Positions 8,072 through 16,169 of a DNA stretch of 64,000 nucleotides are shown here, piece by piece (position 1 is the stretch's first letter; each line of letters opens with the position of its first letter). Origin of the DNA: Gammaproteobacteria bacterium (GTDB taxonomy: Bacteria; Pseudomonadota; Gammaproteobacteria; Steroidobacterales; Rariloculaceae); NCBI GenBank assembly GCA_022825505.1, contig JAJDWR010000067.1, positions 62,001 through 126,000 on the forward strand, in the 5' to 3' direction. A program made the translations under genes and the position numbers. The notes under the pieces were generated by a model. That model was not told where the DNA came from. It did no database searches and worked only from the letters and a program-made list of their open reading frames with translations.

Positions 8072-10238
8072 CCCACGCAAGCCAGAAAAAGCAACAATCA
8101 CGATCTGTGCCTACTGCGGAGTAGGCTGCGGTTTCAAGGCCGAAACCATCGGCGACGAGATCGTACGCATGACGCCGTGGAAGGAAGGCAAGGCCAACCA
8201 CGGTCATAGCTGTGTAAAGGGGCGATTCGCCTACGACTACTGGCGGCATCCGGACCGGGTCAGGACACCGATGATCCGTACAAGTATCGATGACTCCTGG
8301 CAGGAAGTCGGCTGGGACGAGGCTTTCGCGCATGCGGCAAGTGAACTCAGGCGCCTACAGGCCACTTACGGCCGGGGCTCCGTGGGCGGCGTTTCGAGCT
8401 CGCGTTGCACGAACGAGGAAATCTTCCTGACGCAAAAATTCGTGCGTGCCGTGCTCGGCAACAACAACATCGACAACTGCGCGCGTATCTGCCACTCGCC
8501 AACCCAATTCGGACTTTCGGCTACAGTGGGGGCAGGCGCCGCGAGCCAGCACTTCGACTCGGTGCTGCAGTCGGACGTCATCATGGTTGTCGGCGCGAAT
8601 CCCACCGAAGGCCATCCGGTGTTCGGCTCGATAATGAAACGCCGTATTCGCCAGGGCGCGAAGCTCATCGTCATCGATCCGCGCCGGACCGAGACGGTCG
8701 ACAGCCCGCACTGCCTTGCCGATGTGCACCTCGCGCTCAGCCCGGGAACGAATGTCGCGATTCTCAACAGCATCGCGCACGTCATCGTGCGCGAAAACCG
8801 GCACGATCCGGACTTCATCCAATCGCGCTGCGAGTGGCGGGAGTTCGAACTCTGGGCAGCGCTTGTCGGCAGCGGCGAGTACTCCCCCGACACCATCGGT
8901 CCGATCGCCGGCGTCGATCCCGAGGACATCCGCCGAGCTGCGCGAATCTACTCGTCGGGACCGCGCAGCACGATCTACTACGGTCTCGGCGTAACCGAGC
9001 ACTCGCAGGGATCGACGGGCGTGATGTGCCTTGGCAACCTGGCGCTTGCCTGCGGCATGTACGGCCGTGAAGGCGTTGGCGTGAACCCGCTGCGCGGCCA
9101 GGGCAATGTGCAGGGCGGCAGCTGCCTGGGCAGTTGGCCGCACGTCTTCAGCGGCTATCGTTTCGTCACCGACGATGCGACCCGCGCGAGCTTCGAGGCC
9201 GAGTGGGGCGTCGGGCTCGACAGCGAGCCCGGACTGAGGCTGCCGAACATGTTCGATGCGGCGCTGACGGGTCACTTCAAGGGCATGTACATCATGGGCG
9301 AGGACCCCGTGCAGTCCGACCCGAACCAGAATCACATCATCGCTGCGCTACGCAAAATGGAGTGCGTGATCGTCCACGACCTGTTCCTCAACGAGACTGC
9401 GAAGTACGCACACGTCTTCCTGCCGGGCAGCTCGTCGCTGGAGAAGGACGGCACCTTTACCAATGCCGAGCGTCGAATCAGCCGCGTTCGCAAGGTTGTC
9501 GAGCCGCTCGCGGGGTATCAGGACTGGGAGGTGACGGTGAAGCTCATGAATGCCATGGGCTACGAAGTCAGTTATGCACATGCCGGCGAAGTGCTCGATG
9601 AACTGGCACGCCTCTCGCCCGCTTACAGCGGCGCGAGCTTCGACCTGCTCGACCGCGTCGGCTCGGCTCAGTGGCCGGTCGACACGGCCGCGCCGGAGGG
9701 CACGGAGGTGTTGCACATGCAGCAGTTCCCGCGCGCAAACGGGCGCGGAACATTTATGCTCACCAGCTACGTGCCGACTCACGAGCGGATCAGCGAGCAG
9801 TATCCCCTGCTCCTCACCACGGGTCGTATCCTGAGTCAGTACAACGTCGGCACGCAGACACGGCGCACGGCAAACTCGCTGTGGCATCCGGAGGACGTGC
9901 TTGAGATGTCGCGAGGCGACATGCAGGTGCGCGGGCTTTCCGACGGCGATCGTGTCAGCGTCACGAGCCGCTTCGGCTCGACGCGCCTCAAGGTCGTTGA
10001 GTCCGAACGCGTGAATCCCGGCGTCATCTACACGACATTCCACCATGCCGAGTCCAAGGCCAACGCGGTGACGAGCGACCTTTCCGACTGGGCCACGAAT
10101 TGCCCGGAATACAAGGTCACGGCCGTGGAAGTGACGAAAGTCGTGCCGGCCGAGTGGTGGAAGGGCGAATCGGTTGCCGCGCGACCGGCACGGCGTGAGC
10201 GTGAGGCTGCCGTGGCTGCTGTCGAGGAGGTCGTCTGA
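8064..10238 (+). CDS. fdsA: Formate dehydrogenase alpha subunit, catalytic molybdopterin part
   Basis: 724 residues of molybdopterin-dependent formate dehydrogenase. The N-terminal [4Fe-4S] site is Cys15/18/22 (CAYCGVGC) and Cys50. The active-site motif NCARICHSPT supplies Cys143, encoded TGC and so not selenocysteine, followed by His144. The C-terminal molybdopterin dinucleotide domain includes TGRILSQYNVGTQTRRT. It oxidises formate to CO2 in the cytoplasm. It starts at GTG 8064 with an ideal ribosome site. The combined length with the preceding gene (about 960 residues) equals one FdsA, so the pair is best read as a split FdsA whose halves must assemble. Confidence 0.92.
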   Translation: MPNPRKPEKATITICAYCGVGCGFKAETIGDEIVRMTPWKEGKANHGHSCVKGRFAYDYWRHPDRVRTPMIRTSIDDSWQEVGWDEAFAHAASELRRLQATYGRGSVGGVSSSRCTNEEIFLTQKFVRAVLGNNNIDNCARICHSPTQFGLSATVGAGAASQHFDSVLQSDVIMVVGANPTEGHPVFGSIMKRRIRQGAKLIVIDPRRTETVDSPHCLADVHLALSPGTNVAILNSIAHVIVRENRHDPDFIQSRCEWREFELWAALVGSGEYSPDTIGPIAGVDPEDIRRAARIYSSGPRSTIYYGLGVTEHSQGSTGVMCLGNLALACGMYGREGVGVNPLRGQGNVQGGSCLGSWPHVFSGYRFVTDDATRASFEAEWGVGLDSEPGLRLPNMFDAALTGHFKGMYIMGEDPVQSDPNQNHIIAALRKMECVIVHDLFLNETAKYAHVFLPGSSSLEKDGTFTNAERRISRVRKVVEPLAGYQDWEVTVKLMNAMGYEVSYAHAGEVLDELARLSPAYSGASFDLLDRVGSAQWPVDTAAPEGTEVLHMQQFPRANGRGTFMLTSYVPTHERISEQYPLLLTTGRILSQYNVGTQTRRTANSLWHPEDVLEMSRGDMQVRGLSDGDRVSVTSRFGSTRLKVVESERVNPGVIYTTFHHAESKANAVTSDLSDWATNCPEYKVTAVEVTKVVPAEWWKGESVAARPARREREAAVAAVEEVV

Positions 10239-10240
10239 GC

Positions 10241-10534
10241 GTGACGGGCGGCGACGAACGGCGTGGCGTCGCCGGTGAGGTCATCGAGGTCGAACGCCTG
10301 ATCGCGATGGCAAACCAGATCGGCGACTTCTTTGCACCCTATCCCCCGGAGCGCGCTCGCGAAGGGTTGCGCAACCATCTGCGAACCTATTGGGACCCAC
10401 GCATGCGAAGCGCCCTGCTGGCGCACATCGATGCCGGCGGCGAAGGCCTGGACGAGGGCGTTATCGAGGGCGCGCGCCTGCTGCGCGAAAGCGCGGCCGA
10501 TAAAAGCGGCTACTACGGGCCCCCACAGGCCTGA
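10241..10534 (+). CDS. fdsD: Formate dehydrogenase delta subunit
   Basis: A 97-residue protein matching FdsD, the small subunit or assembly protein of NAD-dependent formate dehydrogenases. Characteristic features are RLIAMANQIGDFF, the Tyr-Pro segment FAPYPPERA, and HLRTYWDPRMR. The start is GTG 10241 with GAGGAGG ten bases upstream, two bases after the alpha-subunit stop. It closes the operon; the next gene is on the opposite strand 36 bp away. No strong terminator hairpin was seen in that gap. Confidence 0.88.
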   Translation: MTGGDERRGVAGEVIEVERLIAMANQIGDFFAPYPPERAREGLRNHLRTYWDPRMRSALLAHIDAGGEGLDEGVIEGARLLRESAADKSGYYGPPQA

Positions 10535-10570
10535 AGCTGCAAGGGTTGACAATTCGCGGCCGCCCAATCT

Positions 10571-11140
10571 TCATGGCCACAGGGCGGCCAGACTAAAGGT
10601 GACGGCGTCGAAGGGAGGGATGGCCACCGGGTCGTTGTCGCTCGCGGCCGCGATCAGCGTCCATTGCCCGTCGCGCAGTTCGAACGCCTCCAGCGTCCGG
10701 TCCAGAGGTTCCACCAGCCACAGGTGGCGGACGCCTTCGCGGGCGTAGACCGGGCGCTTGAGGCGTAGGTCGAGCTTGCGTGTCGAAGGGGAGAGCACCT
10801 CGCAGACCCAATCCGGCGCCAGGGTGAAGTACGCCGTGTCGGGATAGTCCGGCATCCGCTCGCGGCGCCAGCCCGCCACGTCCGGTACCAGTATGTCCTC
10901 GCCGAGATGAAGCTCGGGCTCGTCGATGATCCACCAGCCGCCTGGACCGCCGGCATCGTGATCGAAGGGCCCGCCAAGCTTGACGCCCAGCGACGTGGAT
11001 GCCCGCGCATGTAGAGACGCCGGCCGGGGATTCGTGTACAGGGCACCCGCAACAACCTCGGCCACCCTGTTCTCGGGTGCGTCGAGCACATCCTGGTAGG
11101 TGGCGCGAGGAAGCGGTTTGTTTTTCGATTGCGTCGCCAA
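10571..11140 (-). CDS. Uma2 family (PD-(D/E)xK nuclease-like) protein
   Basis: 189 residues with the Uma2/DUF820 restriction-endonuclease-like fold. Visible are RVAEVVAGALY, the acidic core motif EDILVPDVAGWRRER, the PDWVCEVLSPSTRKLDLRLKRPVYAREGV stretch in two parts with its Lys, and HLWLVEPLDRTLE. These give the E...D...E-x-K arrangement of the family. The start is uncertain. TTG 11140 gives the normal family length, while an open frame runs upstream to 11314 without family features. Function is unknown in most members; many occur scattered in multiple copies and are often linked to mobile DNA. Confidence 0.8.
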   Translation of the reverse strand: MATQSKNKPLPRATYQDVLDAPENRVAEVVAGALYTNPRPASLHARASTSLGVKLGGPFDHDAGGPGGWWIIDEPELHLGEDILVPDVAGWRRERMPDYPDTAYFTLAPDWVCEVLSPSTRKLDLRLKRPVYAREGVRHLWLVEPLDRTLEAFELRDGQWTLIAAASDNDPVAIPPFDAVTFSLAALWP

Positions 11141-11527
11141 TGTGGCCCAGAGTCCTATGTCGCTGCTGCCCAGCTCATCGTCCGCAGTTTGTGCCGCCCC
11201 CTGGAGGCTGTCAACGACAGAAAGTGGGTTTATCGCCGAGAAAGACTGATTGACTGAAGCGGAAAACGGCGAATAGGCGACGGCAGTCGTCGGCCAATCC
11301 CGGTTTCGGTGCAACGGCGCCCCTTTGCCACTCGCTGCCAGACGAGTTCGTCCGCGACTCCGAGCTACTCGCCGAGGCTGACGGGCACGGCTTTACCACG
11401 TTCTGACGATGACCGCCTTGCAAACTATCCAAAGCAAGTCGCCGTGGACGAACCGGCGGCGTGTCCCGGGACCGACAAATGGAGTGCGCCGCAACAATCG
11501 ATCACTTCGCCTCGAACCGCGTGCGTG
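11141..11527. other. 387-bp gap, no supported gene
   Basis: No start-plus-ribosome-site combination gives a believable protein here. One plus-strand frame ending at the stop near 11406 reads SLPDEFVRDSELLAEADGHG, which looks protein-like, but a stop precedes it without a start codon. It may be the remnant of a small gene. No repeats or RNA genes were recognised. Confidence 0.35.
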
Positions 11528-12814
11528 TCACTCCCAGGCAGCGTAGTGCGGCCTGCCGATGATGTAGTCGGGGTTGGCTCCTTCCCGTGGCACGAACTTC
11601 TGTACGCCGCCCTTGTTGTCCACCTGGGCCAGGTACAGGTTGCCTTCCTGGTCGACGCTCATGCCGTGCACGCCTGCGAAACCGCCGGGGAAGTCGCCGT
11701 AAGTGCCCCATGAGTAGAGGAAGTTGCCGTCCAGGTCGTACTTGAGGATCTTGTGGGTGCTGCGGTCCGCGGCCCACAGGTAGCCGTCATCCGTAATGAT
11801 GAACATGTGGATGTTGGCGGGACGTGCGCCGACACTCCACTCGTAGAGATACTCGCCGTCCGGATCGAAAACCTGGATTCGGCGGTTACCCCGGTCGTTG
11901 ACGAATACACGTTGGGTCGCCGGATCGATGGCGACGCCGTGCACGTTGTTCCAGTAATAGGGGCGCGTCTCGTTGGGCGGGGTGCCCCGCTCGCCCCAGG
12001 AAGTCAGGTAGTTGCCGTCGGCGTCGAATTTCACCACCCGCGTGCCGTTGTAGCCGTCGGCAACGATGAAACTGCTGTCCTCGAACCAGGCCATGAACGT
12101 GGGGCGGTTGAAGTGCGTCTCGTCGGCGCCCAGTTCGCCGTAGGTGCCGATGGACTGCACCAGCGTGGTGCCGTCGTTGGTGAACTTGTGAATGATGTGC
12201 TTGTGGTCGTCGATGATCCAGACGTGCTTCTCGGGGTCATAGGGATTAATGGCGACGTAATGGGGCCGCTGCAGCATGGAATCCCACTGGTCCCAGGCTT
12301 CCACCACATTGCCGTCGCGGTCGAACACCAGGATGCAATACTGCCAGCGGGCATCGATGCCGAAGCGGCCGCCTGCTTCCAGCCAGCCGGTGATGCCAGC
12401 TTCGGCCAGGCCGCCGGTTCCGCCGCTGCCGGGAATGCTGACCCGGGTAGCGTTGCGCCAGATGCCCGTGGGAGGAAAACTCAGGCTCGGACCTATCTCC
12501 GGAACGCGCCGGTTTGACGGGGGATCGATCTGCGGCAGCAGGCCGCGCTGCAGGTAGAACACCCGGTCGGGACTCTCGGCGAAAACGCTCTGGCCCGCGC
12601 CAAACGTCCAGCCCTCGGCTCCCGGAAGTGTCCCGATATCCTGCGGCCAGCCGGCGGCCACATCGTAGGCGCCAAACATGTCCTGGCCGCCCGCCTGACC
12701 CTGGACAGCCGCATAACTGTTGGAATTGGATTCCTGGGCCCCGGCGCTCGAAAGCAGGCCGAATGCCAGGCTGGCGGAAATGGTGAAAGCAGCGATCTTC
12801 AGCTTGTCGAACAT
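11528..12814 (-). CDS. Secreted NHL-repeat beta-propeller protein
   Basis: 428 residues with a clear signal peptide (MFDKLKIAAFTISASLAFG, then ASA-like cleavage near AGAQ). Repeated NHL units follow, for example NVHGVAIDPATQRVFVNDRG, RIQVFDPDGEYLYEW and KILKYDLDGNFLYSWG. The fold is a beta-propeller, similar to the lyase part of peptidyl-glycine amidating enzymes, so a periplasmic or extracellular role is expected. ATG 12814 is chosen over upstream starts because GGGAGG precedes it and the signal peptide begins there. No catalytic residues can be assigned with confidence. Confidence 0.82.
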   Translation of the reverse strand: MFDKLKIAAFTISASLAFGLLSSAGAQESNSNSYAAVQGQAGGQDMFGAYDVAAGWPQDIGTLPGAEGWTFGAGQSVFAESPDRVFYLQRGLLPQIDPPSNRRVPEIGPSLSFPPTGIWRNATRVSIPGSGGTGGLAEAGITGWLEAGGRFGIDARWQYCILVFDRDGNVVEAWDQWDSMLQRPHYVAINPYDPEKHVWIIDDHKHIIHKFTNDGTTLVQSIGTYGELGADETHFNRPTFMAWFEDSSFIVADGYNGTRVVKFDADGNYLTSWGERGTPPNETRPYYWNNVHGVAIDPATQRVFVNDRGNRRIQVFDPDGEYLYEWSVGARPANIHMFIITDDGYLWAADRSTHKILKYDLDGNFLYSWGTYGDFPGGFAGVHGMSVDQEGNLYLAQVDNKGGVQKFVPREGANPDYIIGRPHYAAWE

Positions 12815-12923
12815 GTCGTCCTCCCGGGATGCCGCCGGCTGGCAGATCGCCGCCGGTCGTGTGCGTTGCTGTTGTGTTTTCGCCTGCATATTCTGCGCCA
12901 AAACACCGTCAAATAAAAATGCC

Positions 12924-14204
12924 TCAGCGTCCGCGGGCCAGCGACCAACCCCGGTACGCGCCCATGTTCAGAGGAACATCGTGTACGCGGATGATGTCCA
13001 CCCCCTGGGCACAGAGATCCAGGGACACACCGACCGTCGCCCGTTCCCTGGCCTGCTTGTCATTGCCGAAAAAAGGGCGAAGGAACGATTTGCGCGAGTG
13101 GCCCACCAGCACCCGCAGGCCGTGTCGCCGGAAGTCACCCGCGCGGCGCAGCAGTTCCCAGGACTGATGGGCCGTCTTGCCGAAACCGATCCCCGGGTCG
13201 AAGATGATTCGATTGAGATCCAGGCCTGCCTTGTCCCAGCGTTCGAGGCTTTCAAGCAGCCACCGCTCGACAGCCGTGAAGGCGTCCCGGTCCGCGGGGA
13301 GCGTCCGGCGCGGGTCGACCGGAAGGGAGAGCTGATGCATGGCCACCCAATCGGCGCTGCTACCGGCGGCGAGATCGATCATGGTCGGCGACGCGAGGCC
13401 GCTGACGTCGTTGACCATGTCCACGCCAAGCTCCAGTGCGCGGCGCGCGGTACCGGCATGGTACGTGTCGATGCTGATGCAAGGCCCCAGTTCGCTGCCC
13501 GCCCGCAACTCCAGCAGTTGTTCCAGGACGGGGCCGACTCTCGCCCACTCCTCGTCGTGCCCAAGCGGGCTCGCGCCCGGGCGGGTGGATTCGCCGCCGA
13601 TGTCGATGATGTGCACGCCAGCGTCGAGCATTTCCCGCACCAGGGGTTTGACGGCCGGCCAATCGGTGAACAGGCCGCCGTCGGAAAAGGAGTCCGGCGT
13701 AACGTTCACGATGCCCATCCAGAGCGGGATCGGGTCCGCAAGCCGACGGGAGCATTCCAGGAGGTTTTCGCCGTCCGCACCCGGCGGGACGAGCCGGGGC
13801 TCGAGGGCTACCATAGGCGTGAGCACGAAGTTGCGCTCGCGCAGGGCAGGATGCGGGATGGTCAGCGTTTCGTCAAGCCAGTGTTCGCTGCCCCACAGGA
13901 GGATGTCGATGTCCATCGGGCGGGGCGACCAGCGCGGCCCCTGCGTCCGCCCCAGGGCCTGTTCGATCTCCTTGCTCCATTCGCGAAGCGCAGGCGGGGG
14001 CGCCTCGGTCTCGCAGGCCACGGCGAGGTTCAGGTACGGCCGGTTCCATTCCGGCAAGGCGCCATCCGGCAACAGCGCCGGCGATTCCACCACGGGGGAT
14101 ACGCGTTCCACCCTGAGCGGCCGCTGCGCGAGCAGCTCGATCGCCCGCGCGAGATTCGCATGCCGGTCGCCGAGGTTCGATCCCAATCCCAGATAGGTGC
14201 GCAT
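12924..14204 (-). CDS. Bifunctional folate enzyme: HPPK-DHPS fusion (FolK-FolP)
   Basis: 426 residues with two folate enzymes in one chain. Residues 1 to about 155 are 6-hydroxymethyl-7,8-dihydropterin pyrophosphokinase (GLGSNLGDR near the start, then RPMDIDILLW, HPALRERNFVL). From about 160 follows dihydropteroate synthase (MGIVNVTPDSFSDGG, DIGGESTRPGA, NDVSGL, FDPGIGFGK, GHSRKSF). Together they convert hydroxymethyl-dihydropterin to its pyrophosphate and then to dihydropteroate. Bacteria usually encode these separately; fused forms are known in some lineages. The start is ATG 14204. It is divergent from the cytochrome c gene, with only 14 bp between starts. Confidence 0.93.
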   Translation of the reverse strand: MRTYLGLGSNLGDRHANLARAIELLAQRPLRVERVSPVVESPALLPDGALPEWNRPYLNLAVACETEAPPPALREWSKEIEQALGRTQGPRWSPRPMDIDILLWGSEHWLDETLTIPHPALRERNFVLTPMVALEPRLVPPGADGENLLECSRRLADPIPLWMGIVNVTPDSFSDGGLFTDWPAVKPLVREMLDAGVHIIDIGGESTRPGASPLGHDEEWARVGPVLEQLLELRAGSELGPCISIDTYHAGTARRALELGVDMVNDVSGLASPTMIDLAAGSSADWVAMHQLSLPVDPRRTLPADRDAFTAVERWLLESLERWDKAGLDLNRIIFDPGIGFGKTAHQSWELLRRAGDFRRHGLRVLVGHSRKSFLRPFFGNDKQARERATVGVSLDLCAQGVDIIRVHDVPLNMGAYRGWSLARGR

Positions 14205-14218
14205 GGCGGTAGCTTACA

Positions 14219-14698
14219 ATGGGGACGATGACTGGAGCCGAAAAATCGCGCCGGGCCTGGGCGGCGGGTGCGGTCCTTCTGATATGGGGTACCTGGGGAG
14301 AATGTCAGGTACCGACACGAGGTGGTGCGCCTGACGAAACCGCCCTGTTTGCCGTGATGTGTCCGCAGGAAGCGGCCGCGGCCGATGCCTGTACCGTCGA
14401 TCGGCGCACGTACGTGGGGTGGCAGGTATTTCACAGGACCTGTGCCGTGTGCCATGCGGCCGACGCTGTCGGAAGCAGTTTTGCGCCAAATCTGTTGCAG
14501 CGCATTCGCCGGATGGACAACCGGGAGTTCGCGGCGGCGATGGACACAGGCTACGCCGGCGAGGCCGAAATGACTCCGTGGGGCCGCAATCCGGACGTGC
14601 GCCCGTACTACCTCGAATTGTGGGCCTATCTGTCCGCGCGCGGCGCCGGAGAACTGCCTCCGGGCGAACCGAGGCCGTCGCCGTTGTCCCCGCCCTGA
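14219..14698 (+). CDS. Cytochrome c, XoxG-like family
   Basis: A 159-residue exported c-type cytochrome: an N-terminal signal segment (about residues 5-30), one heme site CAVCH (Cys75, Cys78, His79) and a likely distal Met118 in AEMTPWG. The C-terminal YLELWAYLSARGAGELPPG resembles cytochromes paired with PQQ methanol or alcohol dehydrogenases (XoxG). No such dehydrogenase lies in this window. ATG 14228 with GGGGA upstream is an alternative start. It would accept electrons in the periplasm; the partner is unknown. Confidence 0.78.
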   Translation: MGTMTGAEKSRRAWAAGAVLLIWGTWGECQVPTRGGAPDETALFAVMCPQEAAAADACTVDRRTYVGWQVFHRTCAVCHAADAVGSSFAPNLLQRIRRMDNREFAAAMDTGYAGEAEMTPWGRNPDVRPYYLELWAYLSARGAGELPPGEPRPSPLSPP

Positions 14699-14810
14699 CG
14701 AAGAACTCTCCGCATGACAACACTCCGGTGGCGCCCCGTCCGAACGCCACGCAATGTGGTCCTGTTTGACCGCGAGCAGCTTCACCCGGCGCAAAGCGAG
14801 GGGCTGATTG

Positions 14811-14834
14811 TGTAATCGCAACCATTGGATTACA
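14811..14834. promoter_or_regulatory. Inverted repeat upstream of the threonine dehydratase gene
   Basis: TGTAATC (14811-14817) and GATTACA (14828-14834) form a perfect 7-bp inverted repeat with a 10-base spacer, ending 33 bases before the start codon. Size and position suit a transcription factor operator, for example LysR-type. No regulator gene adjoins it. Confidence 0.4.
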
Positions 14835-14867
14835 TTCGCGAGCGCTTGTGTGGAGCGGTGATCGATC

Positions 14868-15836
14868 ATGCAATCCTCTTTGGAGTCGCTGCAGGCGGCG
14901 GCGGAAATCGTTTACAGGCAGGTGCCGGCGACGCCCCAATTCGTATGGCCGCTGCTCAGCCGTCACGCCGGGCTGACGGTGTGGGTCAAACACGAGAATC
15001 ATACGCAGACCGGTGCTTTCAAGGTCCGCGGCGGGGTGCTCTACATGCACCGCCTGAAGCAGCGGCAGCCGGATTGTCCCGGTGTGATTGCGGCGACCCG
15101 CGGCAATCATGGCCAGTCGATCGCTGTCGGCGCGACCCAGCAGGGACTGCGTTCGGTGATTTGCGTACCGGAGGGGAACAACCCGGAGAAGAACGCCGCG
15201 ATGATCGCGCAGGGGGCCGAGCTGGTCATCCACGGCAGCGACTTCCAGGAATCGCTGGAGCATGCCCACCGATTGACCGAAACCGAAGGGCTTCACATGG
15301 TGGGTTCATTCGATCCTACCCTCGTGCAGGGCGTCGCGTCCTACGCCCTGGAATTGTTCGCGGCCGCCGGGCCGCTTGACGCGGTTTACGTGCCAATCGG
15401 CCTGGGCTCGGGGATCTGCGGCGTGATCGCGGCACGCAATGCGCTTGACCTGACGACCGACGTGATCGGCGTGCAGTCCGAAGGAGCGCCCTGCTATGCA
15501 CTGTCGTACCGGGCCGGCAAGCCGGTTTCCACGCCCCGCGCGGATACATTTGCGGACGGTGTAGCGACTCGGGTCCCGGTGCCCGATGCGGTGGACATGA
15601 TCAATCGGGAAGCTGCGCGAGTGATCACCGTGAGCGATGCGGCCATGCTCGAAGCACAGCGACTGCTGCTCAGCCTGACGCACAACCTGGCGGAACCGGC
15701 CGGGGCGGCCGCGCTTGCCGGCCTCCTGTCGGAGCGCTCAAAAATGTCCGGAAAGACCGTGGGTGTGATTCTCAGCGGCGGGAACGCAGACGCCGCGAAT
15801 CTACGGCAATTGTTTGGCACCGAACCCGCGGCATGA
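14868..15836 (+). CDS. Threonine dehydratase family PLP enzyme
   Basis: 322 residues of fold-type II PLP enzyme, catabolic threonine/serine dehydratase type. The Schiff-base lysine is in TGAFKVRGG (Lys52), the phosphate-binding glycines are in GLGSGICG, and the C-terminal cofactor serine loop is in ILSGGNAD. There is no C-terminal ACT domain, so this is the short form rather than the allosteric biosynthetic IlvA. Expected reaction: L-threonine to 2-oxobutanoate and ammonia, or serine deamination or racemisation. The ATG at 14868 follows an inverted repeat. It converges on the DUF6152 remnant. Confidence 0.87.
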   Translation: MQSSLESLQAAAEIVYRQVPATPQFVWPLLSRHAGLTVWVKHENHTQTGAFKVRGGVLYMHRLKQRQPDCPGVIAATRGNHGQSIAVGATQQGLRSVICVPEGNNPEKNAAMIAQGAELVIHGSDFQESLEHAHRLTETEGLHMVGSFDPTLVQGVASYALELFAAAGPLDAVYVPIGLGSGICGVIAARNALDLTTDVIGVQSEGAPCYALSYRAGKPVSTPRADTFADGVATRVPVPDAVDMINREAARVITVSDAAMLEAQRLLLSLTHNLAEPAGAAALAGLLSERSKMSGKTVGVILSGGNADAANLRQLFGTEPAA

Positions 15837-15843
15837 GGAGCAC

Positions 15844-16125
15844 TCAATTGGCGCCGTAGCCAACGCACTCCCAGCCGTCGGACGGTCTGACGATGGTCAG
15901 CAATTGCAGCCGATTGCTTCCGTCGAAGGCCAAGCGCCCGGTGAGAACGACGTCGTCGCCCGCCACCAGATGGTCGTACTTCCAGCCACGGCGGTCCAAT
16001 AGACTCCTGTCGAGGGTGCCCGCCTGCCACACGTCCGTATCGCCGTCTTCGGAATGCGAATATTCATCCAACCGCAGAGTTAGGTATACTCGCCCGCCTT
16101 GGGAGTTCTTATGCCTTTCGGGCAT
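15844..16125 (-). pseudogene. DUF6152 fragment lacking its N-terminus
   Basis: The 93-residue frame aligns by eye with the distal part of DUF6152 proteins. GRVYLTLRLDEY matches the usual N-P-H-V-Y-x-x strand, followed by RRGWKYDHLVAGDDVVLTGR and a DGSNRLQLL segment. Missing are the signal peptide and the N-terminal AHHS-type motif seen in the relatives at 42074 and 40961. The open frame begins abruptly 44 bp from the oppositely oriented aprM. It is interpreted as a gene whose 5' end was lost in a rearrangement. A short functional protein cannot be excluded. Confidence 0.55.
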
Positions 16126-16169
16126 TCGCTTATGCCATGATTTTTGCTCGCTGCCATTGAGGTCGTTTC

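Noticed and set aside
8490..8500. Selenocysteine at the formate dehydrogenase active site
   Set aside because: The active-site codon in NCARICHSPT is TGC (Cys), with no in-frame TGA, and FdsA enzymes normally use cysteine.
11309..11713. A plus-strand protein upstream of and overlapping the NHL gene 3' end
   Set aside because: It overlaps a well-supported NHL gene on the other strand and has low-complexity Ser/Thr/Pro composition with no ribosome site.
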